In this document: in pieces, positions 43,075-55,239 of the stretch
Layout of the letters: every line of letters begins with the position of its first letter
Numbering within the stretch: position 1 is the first letter of the stretch
Assembly: GCA_905116865.2 (NCBI GenBank)
Contig: CAJHNH020002076.1
Coordinates: 62,124 to 126,123 of the forward strand
Direction: 5' to 3'
Source: Candidula unifasciata
Taxonomy: Eukaryota; Mollusca; Gastropoda; Stylommatophora; Geomitridae
DNA length: 64,000 nucleotides
The notes under the pieces: model-generated
What the model saw: the letters and a program-made list of their open reading frames with translations, nothing else
What the model was told of the DNA's origin: nothing
Databases searched by the model: none
Program-made: the position numbers and the translations under genes

Positions 43075-43260
43075 GTAAAAGTAAAGATCCCTTATTACGC
43101 CTTAGGCGCATCGGGTATATGGGCAGAGCGTCCCATATTTTTACAGACGAATCGGCACTGGATGGGTAATGTGGTCAGCATTACGCCTGCCGTCTTTACT
43201 TTCCCAGGACAGCCATCCTGGTACCCATTTTAGGCTGGGTCGACCTGCGACGCCCCATAC
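43075..43260 (-). repeat. SINE-D copy
   Basis: aagatcccttattacgcct, then atgtggtcagcattacgcc and aggctgggtcgacctgcg. The tRNA-like head is missing. Confidence 0.7.
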
Positions 43261-43294
43261 TACCATAAAAATCCACGCAGAAATGGACTTGAGT

Positions 43295-43415
43295 GAAGTT
43301 TAACCCAACCAGGACCGCACAACGAGCAACAAACACCAGGTGAAACAAAGTGCCACCATTTGGATGAGAATTACCCTGGTAGAAGTCCCAGAGACCCCGT
43401 TTAACCGTTTTATTA
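43295..43415 (-). repeat. SINE-C partial copy
   Basis: aacccaaccaggaccgcac, then caaagtgccaccatttggat. Lies just before the four-copy array. Confidence 0.7.
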
Positions 43416-43474
43416 TATTAGGGCAAGACCAGAGTCTAAAAGTGGATGAACAACCGTTAGTAGTAGTAGTAGAT

Positions 43475-44390
43475 TTTTACCCAACTAGGACATCACACAT
43501 GCGATAAACACCCGATGACACAAAGTGCCACCACGTGGATAAGGATCACCCGTGGAGAGGTCCCAGAAACCCGCGTTCAGCCATTAGACCATATTTATGG
43601 TCGGGCTATATTGCGGCCCCTGGCAAGAGCCAGAGTAGGGCTTCAAATAACAAAAAATTGCATCTCCCAAGGAGATGACTGGATAACGAAGTAACTGGTA
43701 ACTGACTGACTGAATTTCTACCCCACTAGGACATCACACAAGCGATAAACACCCAATGACACAAAGTGCCACCATGTGGATGAGGATCGCCGTGGAGAGG
43801 TCCCAGAAACCGCGTTCAGACAATTGGACATATTGCGGCCCCTGGCAAAAGCCAGGGTGGGGCTTCAAATAACAAAAAATGTCATCCTAAAAAAGGACGA
43901 AGGTAATGAATAGTATAACTGGTATAAAAGTGGGCTGACTGACTTTCTACCCCACTAGGACATCACACAAGCGATAAACACCCGATGACACAAAGTGCCA
44001 CCATGTGGATGAGGATCGCCGTGGAGAGGTCCCGGAAACTGCGTTCATACAATTGGCCAAATCTATGGCCTGCCTATTGCGGCCCCCGGCAAAAGCCAGG
44101 GTGGAGCTTTTAATAAAAAAATTTCAACCTGGAAAGGGCGATAGAGAAAATTTTACACAAATACCGATATCGAAAGTGGGTCTGACTGACTTTCTACCCC
44201 ACCAGGACATCACACAAGCGATAAACACCCGATGACACAAAGTGCCACCACGTGGATGAGGATCGCCGTGGAGAGGTCCCAGAAACCGCGTTCAGACAAT
44301 TGGCCACATTTATGGCCTGTATATATTGCGGTCCCTGGCGAAAGCCAGGGTGGGGCTTGAAGTAAGAAAAGATTACGTCCTAAATAGAAG
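43475..44390 (-). repeat. Tandem array of four SINE-C copies
   Basis: Four near full-length copies in the same orientation, anchored by ggacatcaca at about 43488, 43729, 43958 and 44205 (spacing 241, 229, 247). Junctions contain actgactgac, the family's tetranucleotide tail. Each copy has gccaccatgtggatgagg-like and ccctggcaaaagccagg-like blocks. Confidence 0.9.
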
Positions 44391-44465
44391 GAAGGAATGC
44401 TTAGCATATCACAGAGGCAAACAACAACAATGACTTTCCACTGACAAATATAGCTGGTAAAAAAG

Positions 44466-44469
44466 AGGA

Positions 44470-44516
<47 letters not shown>

Positions 44517-44556
44517 GAAGAAGAAGAAGAAAGAGGAGAAGAAGAAGAAGAAAATG
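44466..44556 (+). repeat. (AAT)n then (AAG)n microsatellite
   Basis: About 16 AAT units switch to AAG units with a few breaks. Confidence 0.95.
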
Positions 44557-44559
44557 AGC

Positions 44560-45185
44560 GCAGAAAAAGGCAGCATGATTATAACTTTTTAGTTTTAGTG
44601 AGTGTAAAGTCAAATAACTCGGGACTAAGTTTTCTCCCCTTGGATTTGTGCGAAAGGTTATCTCCCCTCTAAGTTTGCCGTGGGTCTCCTGTTAACGTCA
44701 CTGTTCTGGAATCTTAACGAATCCAGTAGGCTTGTTTCCTGTCTGTTACCTGTTTTCCGGTATATGTTGACAGTTTTCTGTACTGCTTGTAAGTAAGGTG
44801 ATCTTCCTTGCTTATCTGTTTACGATGTCATGCAAGACACATAAATACTCATATTCCACAAAGCGAGGCCGCAGTGCAAAGCGTCTGATAGATAACACTA
44901 GACATCCGTGCAAACAGCACCCGCTTTTATCAGATAATGTCTTTTAATGTTAATATTGTGCTTGTCGCTGTATGAGGTGACTGCTGTACCTGCTTTGATC
45001 TCTTCGACAATGTTATCTAGGTTAGTGTGGCCAGTAGTGCAATCCCACTAGATCTTCTTCGTCCTCGTCATCCCCATTTATGTCTTCTTGTTGTTGTTGT
45101 TGTTCTTCTTCTTCTTCTTATTTTCCCCCAATCCTTCTGTCAGAATACTTATTGATGTCAGGAGACTAGTGGCCTTAGCTTGTTA
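44560..45185. other. No gene recognised
   Basis: Includes a (TTG)n(TTC)n run at about 45084-45120. No coding or repeat signature beyond that. Confidence 0.35.
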
Positions 45186-45189
45186 GTTC

Positions 45190-45480
45190 CCCTTGTGGGT
45201 TCCGGGGCCCACTTGTAGGGAGAATGAGAATAGAGACACTGCCTACCCGAAAGCCTGTCGTAAGAGTCGACTAATTGGGAGCTTACATCGAAGTCGGAGT
45301 GCATCTGCCTGAGAGGCAAGGAACCAGCAGCCTGCATACAAATGAGTCAGGTTTGTAAAAGGAATGCACATGCAACACTCAGGTTCTGGAACAGGACTGC
45401 AGTTTAGAAGTGGACGAACAACCAGAACTTTCCGCCAGAGTTTACAGCTGGTGAACGTGAAGAAGAAGAAGAAGTTAGTT
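45190..45480 (+). repeat. SINE-B copy (reference copy)
   Basis: Full-length: ccttgtgggttccggggccc head, cctgtcgtaagagtcgacta, catctgcctgagaggcaagg, ttccgccagagtttacagct, ctggtgaacg and a gaagaagaagaag tail. The (GAA)n tail is shared with several LINE 3' ends in this window, which suggests mobilisation by the same LINE machinery. A tRNA-type head is not obvious. Confidence 0.9.
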
Positions 45481-45689
45481 AGTTAGTCGACAGATTATCC
45501 TCATTGCACATTGAACCCTTTAGTCCATAAGTGTTCGGATCCCCTCCTTAGTAAACCCAACAGCGTGTAGCGGCTAACGACACCAGTTTTGTGTTGATTT
45601 CTTATTCATCTGTGACTTCCTGCATAGTGCTATTGTCTAGCCACACCCCTTTTCACATGTTGTTGTTGCAGTCTGGTCATGGCTGCAGA

Positions 45690-45960
45690 TTCACAGTCGT
45701 CACTCGATTATCGCAAACGTCTTACTTCTAGTAGAGTATTCAGAGTATCAACATGGTCAATAGCATAGCTTGTCCGACCATCACAGTAGCTTTACCTGCA
45801 AGCCGATCAACCTGCCCATTTTCTTGCACGCCTGCGTGCCTGGCATTAATATGTAACTAATATGTGTCAGCCCCGATCACTTTAGAGACTTCAACCACTG
45901 TCTTCGGATCATGTCCTTTTCTTTCTCCCTGACCATACATTGAGATACACTGAGAAAGTG
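45690..45960 (-). mobile_element. RNase H-type LINE fragment
   Basis: On the minus strand gives INARHAGVQENGQVDRLAG, the HAGV-x-x-N-x-x-x-D-x-L-A-G block near the end of the RNase H fold. Surrounding frames are broken. Confidence 0.55.
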
Positions 45961-45964
45961 CCCT

Positions 45965-46480
45965 TAATGAAAACAAACGTTCAGTTAAAATCTCCCTGTG
46001 TACCATGCGTACTTGTCTTGATTGTCACAGGAACAGGAAAGACAGCTTTTCTCTCAGTAATTTACAATTCCAGGAACATATTTCTTTGTTTTCTAAGCCG
46101 AAGAACTTGAACGTATGTTTGTGAAATCAGTTTTGCCAAGTCCTTATTGTAAACATGATATCCTGTCACTCACTAAAAAGGAGACGATGCGAGCTTTAGA
46201 AAGGACACATATGGTCTGGCTATCCTTGCTTGGATGCTAGCTTTAATGATCCTCTTATTCTCTCTGGTGAGTCTGCCAACAATTTAACTGCGCTCGGCTA
46301 TTGCTGTTTTTAGTAAATCCGATTATAGCAATCGGACATAGCAGCATGGACATAGATTCAGCCGATTGTAAATCTAAAACTAATTTAACCAAAGCTTTTT
46401 ATTTTATTTTATTTTTAAAAAATGCTGAAGAAGAAGTGAAGATGTAAATAATTCTAGTAATCTCATAGTAGAAGCAAAGA
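45965..46480. other. No gene recognised
   Basis: Possibly more of the adjoining LINE fragment, but no motif could be confirmed. Confidence 0.3.
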
Positions 46481-46485
46481 AGACG

Positions 46486-46857
46486 TTGCAGAGAAGAAGA
46501 AGGAAGAAGAAGAAGAAGAAGAAGAAGAAGAAGAAGAAGAAGAAGAAGAAGAAGAAGAAGAAGAAGAAGAAGAAGAAGAAGAAGAAGAAGAAGAAGAAGA
46601 AGAAGAAGAAGAAAAAGAATAAGAATAAGACGAAGAAGAAGGAGGAGGAGAGGAAGAAGAAGAAGAAAAAGGAAGAAGAAGAAGAAGAAGAAGAAGAAGA
46701 AGAAGAAGAAGAAGAAGAAGAAGAAGAAGAAGAAGAAGAAGAAGAAGAAGAAGAAGAAGAAGAAGAAGAAGAAGAAGAAGAAGAAGAAGAAGAAGAAGAG
46801 GAAAAAGAAGAAGAGAAAAAAAAAAAAGAAGAAGAAGAAGAAGAAGGAAAAGAAGAA
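46486..46857 (+). repeat. Long (GAA)n array
   Basis: About 370 bases of GAA triplets with a mixed segment of AAT, GAC and GGA triplets near 46610-46665 and an A-run near 46815. Purine-only on the plus strand. All long open frames over it, on both strands, are homopolymer artefacts. Confidence 0.97.
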
Positions 46858-46869
46858 GATTTGCGCATG

Positions 46870-47235
46870 TAAAACAAAAAGCACCTATAATACAAAAGTA
46901 CAGATAACAGATATTACACATGTCACATATAATACACAGTATTGGGAAACTTCTTAGGAAGTAAAGGGGGCCGGCATAAAGTTGACTAAATCTTCAACCG
47001 TGTACCGATTGTTTGATACAAACGTGGGTTTGGCTTCGCATGCCCGTCCTCCAATTACTTTAGAGAGGTCATTTATGTTTACGTTTACGTCCATAAAAGA
47101 AAAAAAAAACTATAACGGAATAAATTATTATGTCATGATATATACAGGTTTAAGCACATACGTTTGAGTGCGAGTCTTAAGTTGGTAGACAGAAGCATTT
47201 ATACAGAAAGATTAACGACAATTAAGGCATGGTCT
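46870..47235. other. No gene recognised
   Basis: Short AT-rich unique sequence, nothing supportable. Confidence 0.35.
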
Positions 47236-47239
47236 ACGA

Positions 47240-47453
47240 CAGTGTTTCCTAAATTAGGAGCTACCGCCCCTTGGGGCTCACAAGGACTGTCGGCGGTGGT
47301 GGGTGGGCGGTTCGATTAAATTGGAGAGAGAGAGAGAGGGGGGGGGGGGGGGGGGGGGGGGGGGGAGGGTCTGGGTTGAGAGGGAAATCTTAGGTGCAGT
47401 TGTTAGGCGTTGAATCAAAATAAGACTGCAGTAGTGAGCGCGCGAGAGGAGGC

Positions 47454-47506
<53 letters not shown>

Positions 47507-47517
47507 TTTGAAAAACG
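47240..47517. mobile_element. Possible hAT-like MITE expanded by G and GA tracts
   Basis: Left end cagtgtttcctaaattagg has a hAT-type terminus; right end reverse-complemented gives ccgtttttcaaacg. The interior contains poly-G at about 47340-47365 and (GA)n at 47455-47503. No clean target duplication. Confidence 0.35.
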
Positions 47518-47814
47518 GTTCATACCTTTCCCAATATAGTTTAACAGTTTAAAATCACATTGCTTAATTAAAAGCAATAAACGAAACATTTTGTTACAAT
47601 GAATCAGTTCCATTTTCTTCATTACCATTACTAAATATATAATTATTTATTTATGTTGTAATATTTCTTTTTCTCACCTGAAACTTCTACAAACAGCATA
47701 TGCTCAGAGCATATATATTTGAATAAGAGAATTCATGTATCAACAATATCAAATGATATAAATGATATAGCTTTCAAGGCTATACTGACTATTCAGGTGC
47801 CCAGTCAATAAAAC

Positions 47815-47815
<1 letters not shown>
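47518..47815. other. No gene recognised
   Basis: AT-rich spacer before the GA/GATA array. Confidence 0.35.
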
Positions 47816-48800
<985 letters not shown>

Positions 48801-49004
48801 TAGTGCAAAATAAAAGAGTCAAAAACTCTTCGAGGTTTACATATCTCACTTTGCTAAATGTTGTCCCTAGCAAGTCTAAAACAGCCTTCTTAAAGGAGAG
48901 TTATTTAGAACCAATGTTCATTGATGACTTTGCTGTTTGGACAGCCATTCTAAACAACACGCAAGCCTAATATCACCTTAAAAAGTCAGTGGAGAAACCT
49001 GCTT

Positions 49005-49255
49005 CCCCACGTAGGACGATATTTTTCGTTATTTTGAAGCCCCACCCTTCCTGTTGCCGGGGGCCCGAATATATTCCAACCTATTCCAACGGGGTTTCTG
49101 GGACCTCTCCATAGTTATTCTCATCCGATAAGTGACACTTCGTGTCACCGGGTATTTATCCCTCGGTGTGATGTCCTGGTGGGGTAAAACGTCAGTCAGT
49201 CAGTCAGTCAGTCAGCCAGTCAGTCAGTCAGTCAGCCAGTCAGTCAGTGAAGACA
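49005..49255 (+). repeat. SINE-C copy with long (AGTC)n tail
   Basis: ttattttgaagccccaccct, gccgggggcccgaatat, gggacctctcc, then gatgtcctggtggggtaaaa, running directly into about 13 units of cagt with two breaks. Defines the 3' end of the family. Confidence 0.85.
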
Positions 49256-49369
49256 GTAGAGGACTGAGCAAAGAATTTGGGTTTAAATCTTTTATTGACA
49301 TCTTTTCATCTTCCATGTAAAAGTGTCATATTGTATTATAGAGCGGCATAGCTATCGCAACAAATTAAA

Positions 49370-49560
49370 GCCCGGGATAAAATTCATCCTCTCCAGAGTA
49401 TAAAACCTAGACATTATCATAGAGGCAGATGTTGACAATGCAGCATGATCCCTCTCTCGGTCTGTCTTGTTTACTCGAGAGGAAAGGTGACACCAATACG
49501 TTTGGAACAAAGCTTGCTGCAGAAAATACCGCATGAGAAGAACAGTGTTCTGTCTGTCTG
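49370..49560 (+). repeat. Dispersed repeat H
   Basis: gcagcatgatccctctctcg, ttgtttactcgagaggaaag and atacgtttggaacaaagc match 30150-30245 (same strand) and 59640-59740 (opposite strand). Confidence 0.55.
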
Positions 49561-49678
49561 CTTGTTGGAGCTTCCCTCATAGACCAACTTCCAGTCAAGG
49601 CTATGTTCTAGTCTTCCCTATCATAATTGTTTTTAGATTACATTTCCTCGTCCTAACGTAAGTTAGGCTAGTAAGTAA

Positions 49679-49679
<1 letters not shown>

Positions 49680-49708
<29 letters not shown>
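49680..49708 (+). repeat. Poly-C tract
   Basis: About 29 uninterrupted C. Confidence 0.95.
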
Positions 49709-49709
<1 letters not shown>

Positions 49710-49884
49710 TCAATTCACTTCTCTGTCCGAAGTTATTGGCATACTGTTCAATGCCGGGTTTGGTTACGCCGTCCAGCATTCTGTGATAACTGAGATAATA
49801 GTACCGACTACTGTTATACGGCACCTGAGTCGTATCAGTCTAAAACTAAAACAAACACAGGTAACTGGAACAGTGTATTTTCTC

Positions 49885-50135
49885 TCATCCACAAGTTAGT
49901 TGCGTATCCTTTACAGGACGCTGCAGAACGAACCCCTGCATTTTTTGGCTGGTGTGGTTTTTCTAGGAAAATTTTACTTTCAGTAGTTTGCCATTGCTTC
50001 CTGGTCAGTTACGGCTCTGTACCACTATCAAAACCAAAGCAAGACAACCCGTCCGCAGCTGGGATCAAACCAGGTGCCCTGGTATTACGAAGCTCGTTCG
50101 CAAAGCCTAGGCCACAGACGCCGACGCTCTCATTC
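49885..50135 (-). repeat. SINE-A copy (tRNA-derived)
   Basis: gcgtatcctttacaggacgc, aaccccatgca-like block, then gtttgccattgcttcctgg and, at the right, the tRNA-like head in reverse (gggatcaaaccaggtgcc, cctaggccacagacgccg). Confidence 0.8.
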
Positions 50136-50139
50136 GTAC

Positions 50140-50750
50140 AACGAGATACTAAACTCAACGTTAGAAAATCAATCAATATCTTAGAATTACTAATCTATTT
50201 TATTTTTAACAAACCAGGGCATATTTTAAGACATGGAAAAGAAGGGCAATACAAAACAAAAATACTATTACATATAATTTTTTTTTAATCATAGATGGGT
50301 TGTTTTTCAGTGCAAAGAACAGACTCGAGAAGTTAGTGACAACTGGCAAGACTGCAGAATCTGAACAGTGTGAATGCAAAACTTATCATAAACATCAGAA
50401 AGAGATTTTTTAGGTTCGTGTTATCAGAAAAAGAAAAAAATGGAACATGTTGTGACTAATGGAGATATGTGGAAAAGAGAGATAGAAAAAGACTGCTTGA
50501 GAAGATTCTTGACAACCTTTTTGTCATGGGATGGAGGTGTGTCATCGTACGATCTTACACGCAGTTGTGATCGCAGAATATGAAGAGCCATGATCACCCA
50601 CGCCAGTCGATAAAGTACTTGATGAAGGTGTCGAAGGCAAAGATATTAATTAACTGGATGACTTGGCAAAATGCTTATGGCCTCACAAGAGCACCAGCCA
50701 ATCCGTGATTCCGCTGGTCGTGTATACACGATGGCGAATGGTTTGAGGTT
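50140..50750. other. No gene recognised
   Basis: AT-rich. A minus-strand 112-residue frame just beyond overlaps SINE-E and has no domain. Confidence 0.35.
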
Positions 50751-50754
50751 GGAA

Positions 50755-51130
50755 TAACGGATCAACATCATGGCACACGGGTAGCAACCTATAAGTGCTT
50801 CCTTCTTCTTTCTAACTCCAGTCTGAGCACGAAGAAGCTGAGCACAGTGCACAAGCTCTGTAGCACCGGAAAGTATCCTTAAATACTTTGGGTAAATTTT
50901 TAACTCCAAATTTTGCCCGGGCAGCGCCGTTAGGCTACTCTTTTCGATGTCCAACTGCGAAGGAATTTTGTACGTGAGCAACAATGCACACGATCTTACT
51001 ACCCATAGACCAGGAGGAATTAGTAGAAGTTTAAGTCCGCGTGGAAAAATTCCAGCCCTTACCGGGGATTGAACCAGTCACCTTTAGTACTCGAGGCGGA
51101 CACCATGCATCGAGACCACGCAGCCCCCGA
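50755..51130 (-). repeat. SINE-E copy (tRNA-derived)
   Basis: Read on the minus strand the head is gcgtggtctcgatgcatgg, then ctggttcaatcccc (B-box-like). The body contains gagtagcctaacggcgctg and gtgcactgtgctcagcttc. A second copy without head is at 62826-63118. Confidence 0.75.
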
Positions 51131-51134
51131 TGGC

Positions 51135-52130
51135 GAATGATGACCAGCTACGCTTTTCGGCATGGCACAGAATGACGATGATACTTCGAGAGAGTGGAGG
51201 GCCCTGATAGATAGTTCCACTGAAGGGGGTGGTGGGTCAAACCATTTTGAGGGGGGGGGGAGGGTACTATACGATTTTTTATTGAAAAGGAATCTTATAT
51301 TATGCAGCTCACCCATAACATTTAATTGTCTCTCTCTACCAAGTGATATCTAAGCACTCAGCACAATACTAAAATGATAGGTGAACTCTTGACCTTCGAC
51401 TCTTTGACGCCATACCTTTAATCCTGCCTCCCTATGTAAAAGAGCAATATAAATGAATTATTTCGAAAACAACTGGCGTCTGTGTAATTTATTCCTTTTT
51501 TATTGATAAATCCACAAACAATTACTTTACAAATTTGCTGCTTTCATTGACTGAATGTTGGCTACAATAAATCTTGAGTTAACTTGCCATGAAAGCGTTG
51601 TCTGGTTCCAAGTTCATCATTTAAGTTTATTCCACGTAAATGCATATTGTTTCTTAGGCACTGTCAAAGCAGAGATAATGTCAATGAATTGCTTGGCACT
51701 GATACGATTACAAAGATGAAGCGATGTTAACTGGATAATAGATGCCAAAACTACAGTTCACGTCTGCTGTTTTACATATTCTTGGCAGGAAATAAGCCTT
51801 TCTGGAGCTGACATAAATAGAATTTAAAACAATGCTTTCCTGTTGTAAATCTAAAAAATATAACCGCGCTCAGTATATAGCACAATTTATCGCATGCCTT
51901 ACATACTAGAGAAAATGAAACATATGTAAGATATTTCTTTTGATGTATATTGTGATCTACTGTGTCTTTCACTCTGCATAAATCTTTCTACTTTTTGTTT
52001 TCTGTGACAATAGACCAGTCAATGAGCCAGTCTTTACTTTACTGCTTTCTGTGTGTTTTTAATCTACTCATGATGGAATCGCCGCTTCAACACTGTTGTG
52101 TTAATTTCCTTTGCACAACACGAGACTAGA
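51135..52130. other. No gene recognised
   Basis: A poly-G run lies at about 51251-51262. The rest is AT-rich with no supportable feature. Confidence 0.35.
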
Positions 52131-52134
52131 ATCA

Positions 52135-52330
52135 CAGCCCCAATGGAGCATAGGCCCTAAAACAACACATGCCAAGTCGTTCTATCCTACGCTGTAACAT
52201 GGAGCTTTCCCCATGTCCTCCCCATCTTTTTAACTTCATTCTCCAGCTCTCTTCTCCATGTGTTTTTTGGTCTTCCTTTATTCCTATGCCCCTGTGGGTT
52301 CGAATGCAAATAAATCATAGATATGCTGTT
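52135..52330 (-). mobile_element. LINE C-terminal fragment
   Basis: ccaatggagcataggcccta to cctgtgggttcgaatgcaaa follows 29390-29570 closely, encoding the same RNKGRPKNTWRRELE-type tail on the minus strand. Confidence 0.75.
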
Positions 52331-52399
52331 CTCCGGTTATCACTGTATTTAGTGTGTGCTGTATCGATAAGTGGAGGTTTGTCATGGCTGGGCACCTCA

Positions 52400-52670
52400 T
52401 ATGATCATCACATATTTTTGTATTCTCAGTAGTCTTTTTCTTTTGTCCATATTCTGCTTTGTGTCTCCAGGCGTTGCAGTTAAACAGCTGATCGGTATCT
52501 GAGCTAGGGCATGCTCGGCTGTCCTGTATGCTGTGACATTGTGGAGTCTCAAGGTACCTGTGACTCCTTCAGCCCATCTTCTTCTTGATCGTCCCTTAGT
52601 TCTTATTTTTTCTGCTTTTATGTGCACGCTCTTCTTTCTGGCATCACCGGATTAATTTTCATTTAATGGC
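52400..52670 (-). mobile_element. LINE C-terminal fragment
   Basis: MHIKAEKIRTKGRSRRRWAE, then TAYRTAEHALAQIPIS, on the minus strand: an R-x-R-R-R-W tail of the LINE type. Confidence 0.55.
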
Positions 52671-52684
52671 CAAACCATTTTTGT

Positions 52685-52900
52685 TTGTTCTGTCTGACTG
52701 AAGTTTTACCCCACCAGGACATACACTTAGCGATAAACACCCGGTGACACAAAATGCCACTATTCAGATAAGAATCACCCGGGGACAGGTTCCCCCAAAG
52801 CCTGTTCAACCCATAGGTTGGGTTAAATTAGAGCCCCTGGCACTAGCCAGAGTAGGGCTTAAAAATAACGAAAAGTTGTGTCCCACTTGGGGAAGAATGT
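52685..52900 (-). repeat. SINE-C copy
   Basis: tgactgaagttttaccccac, acccggtgacacaaaatgcc and cccctggcactagccagagt in family order. Confidence 0.8.
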
Positions 52901-53144
52901 ACTTTATTCTTGTTCTCACTAGAGGAGCTTAATATTCACGACTATTCTGTAGGTGTCTAGAATTTGCGAGACGTAACATTATAATCTATAGTGTTTAATA
53001 TATTCTCAGTTCAGGTGAAGTCTTGTGCCAAGAAAATGTCTACACTCTTGACAGAAATAGCAGCAGTCTGGGGCAGCTCGCTGTATTCGGCAAATCTGTG
53101 TAGCTCTCATCTTAACTTAGATACCCCTAATATGAAATTTTTCT

Positions 53145-53360
53145 TAGTGTTCGCCGGCTGTAAACTCTGGCGGTTCTGGCTGTTTCTTTACTTCTGTTCT
53201 TGACTTTAGAATTTTGGTTTTGCTTGCACATCCGTTGTACAGGTCTGGCTCCTCGCCGCCTATGCAGATGTACTCCGACTTCGGAGTAAACTCCTAATTG
53301 GTCGTCTTTTACGACATGTTTGTTAGGGGGCAGTGGTTCTTTTCTTTTCCCGCTAAAATG
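53145..53360 (-). repeat. SINE-B copy
   Basis: gtgttcgccggctgtaaact, cttgcacatccgttgtacag, cgccgcctatgcagatgtac and ttacgacatgtttgttaggg in order. Confidence 0.75.
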
Positions 53361-53490
53361 GATACTATCGGCGGAGAATGAAGTTAATCAACCGAAACTG
53401 AACACCTCGCTTCAAGTTAAGAGGGTAACATATGTAACTCTTTAACAGTGTCTCTTTAGAGATAGAACTTTGGCACTGGAAAAGTAGCAA

Positions 53491-53691
53491 TGCTCTACCA
53501 AGGGCTATTCAACAAAGTTAACTTAGGGGCCAACATTTTAAAACTAGGGATCGTCACGGGCAGGAGGTTCGAGTCTCACCGTAGAAAGATCATTAATACA
53601 TTACAACAAACAATGATCTGCGGGCCACTTGCTAGGCCTCAGCGAGCCAGATTTGGACCCGCAGGCCGTTAGTTGAATAACCCTGCTCTAC
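53491..53691. mobile_element. hAT-like MITE with exact 8-bp target duplication
   Basis: Element 53499-53683 (185 bp). The octamer tgctctac occurs exactly on both sides (53491-53498 and 53684-53691). Left end gggctattcaac; right end reverse-complemented gggttattcaac. Interior contains atctgcgggccac and its partner gcaggccgt. Confidence 0.75.
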
Positions 53692-53772
53692 ACCAACCCC
53701 AGTCAGATAGATACAGTCTATTCTCAATGTGATAATGCAGAAATACCAATGTGTAGTACTTCAGACTGAAAA

Positions 53773-54190
53773 TACACGAGACAAAAGTCTGAGGATAGAC
53801 ATGACTACCAACGGCACACGTCATGGACTATGGAAGTTCATATGTGTCAGAGCTGATTGAAAGTACACGAGACAGAAAGTTGCGGATACACATGACTACC
53901 AACGGCACACGGCATGGACTATGGAAGATCATCTGTGTCAGAGTTGATTAAAAGTACACGAGACAGAAGGTTGTGGATACACATGACTACCAACGCCACA
54001 CGGCATGGACTATGTAAGATCATCTGTGTCAGAGTTGATTGACAGTACACGAGACAGAAGGTTGTGGATACACATGACTACCAACGCCACACGGCATGAA
54101 CTATGGAAGATCATCTGTGTCAGAGTTGATTGACAGTACACGAGACAGAAGGTTGCGGATACACATGACTACCAACGCCACACGGCATGA
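53773..54190 (+). repeat. 91-bp tandem repeat, five units
   Basis: Unit start tacacgagacagaaggttg at 53773, 53864, 53955, 54046 and 54137, exactly 91 apart. Units differ by a few bases. The last unit runs into gaagaagaagaag, the tail type of the local LINEs. Confidence 0.9.
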
Positions 54191-54304
54191 AGAAGAAGAA
54201 GCACTTGAGAATTAAACTTTATGAGATTTTAAATACTGAATTATTGCGAGAAGTTATTACAATAACTTTGTGAATGTTTAGTTTTGAAATCTTGAATAAT
54301 TAGG

Positions 54305-54800
54305 ACTTACTCGGAGGATGGAATGTGGTAGAGCTCTAAGGATCATCCTCCATGGTGAAAAACGGAAGAGTAGAATATGTCTAGTTTTGGTGCAATTATC
54401 ATTTCTTAGCCATCATAATTGGCACACACAAAAACCGGACCATAATTATAGCCGATGCTGCTCGCAGTAGGCTCCAAGTGGTCGATTTTGTTGTCGTTTT
54501 GTTTCCCATGTCTGGATGGATGGATGGATCAGGGCTGGCCTGTACAGCAATATAAAGATGTGTGTAAACGGGACATTAATGGTACAGGTATTGGGAAGGC
54601 TTCAGGGTCAGATTATGTAAAAAAGTGTGCTACTGGGACAATCAGAAGTGTTAAAAGGACAAGGAAAAATATAATTGCAGATTGGTTAAGAGCTATCTGT
54701 TTGAGAAGAAGCACCTCAAATACTTCTGAGGATAATAATAATCCTTAAATCCCATGCTGTTCCTGAAGCCATCTGGGCTTGACAGACACATTCACCACTG
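54305..54800 (+). mobile_element. LINE C-terminal fragment with zinc-finger tail
   Basis: Gives SRRMECGRALRIILHGEK, then QQYKDVCKRDINGTGIG and IADWLRAICLRRSTSN, aligned with 25300-25700. The final zinc-finger block is degraded. Confidence 0.65.
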
Positions 54801-54884
54801 AAATGGACTGTGATCTCCACGTCTCTCTATACCACACCAGAACACTGTCCTGCTGAGAGACGGGAGAGGAGCATTGGTAAAGTA

Positions 54885-55195
54885 AAGGATCATTTTTGTT
54901 CACGCGTACCGGGCACATAGGGCTAGGCATATTTTCTAGACATCTCGGCAATCGGTGGAGCTTGAGGTCAGCATCACGTCAGCCGCCTTTACTTTCCAAG
55001 ACATTTACCCGGTATCCATTTAAGGCTCGTCGACCTGGCAGTCAAGGTCATTCTTTTACCCCTTATCCCCCTCTCGCCCCCCCCCCCCTCTCGCCTCGTC
55101 CCCCCCCCCCAAAAAAAAAGTGCATAACAGTCCTGATTTAAACCCACATTCTTCGGATTCGCAGGCAAGCGTCGAGGTCTATACCACGGAAACTT
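54885..55195 (-). repeat. SINE-D copy
   Basis: aaaggatcatttttgttcac to the degraded tRNA-like head at 55135-55190. A poly-C/poly-A stretch at about 55075-55120 has expanded the middle. Confidence 0.7.
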
Positions 55196-55239
55196 CTGAG
55201 GAGAGAAACGGTGCTAATAAACACGCACAAGAACTAAAT

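Noticed and set aside
46399..46921. Open frames of 128-163 residues on both strands
   Set aside because: They read poly-Lys/Glu, poly-Phe, poly-Leu or poly-Ser from a GAA array. All frames are open, which is expected of a triplet repeat.
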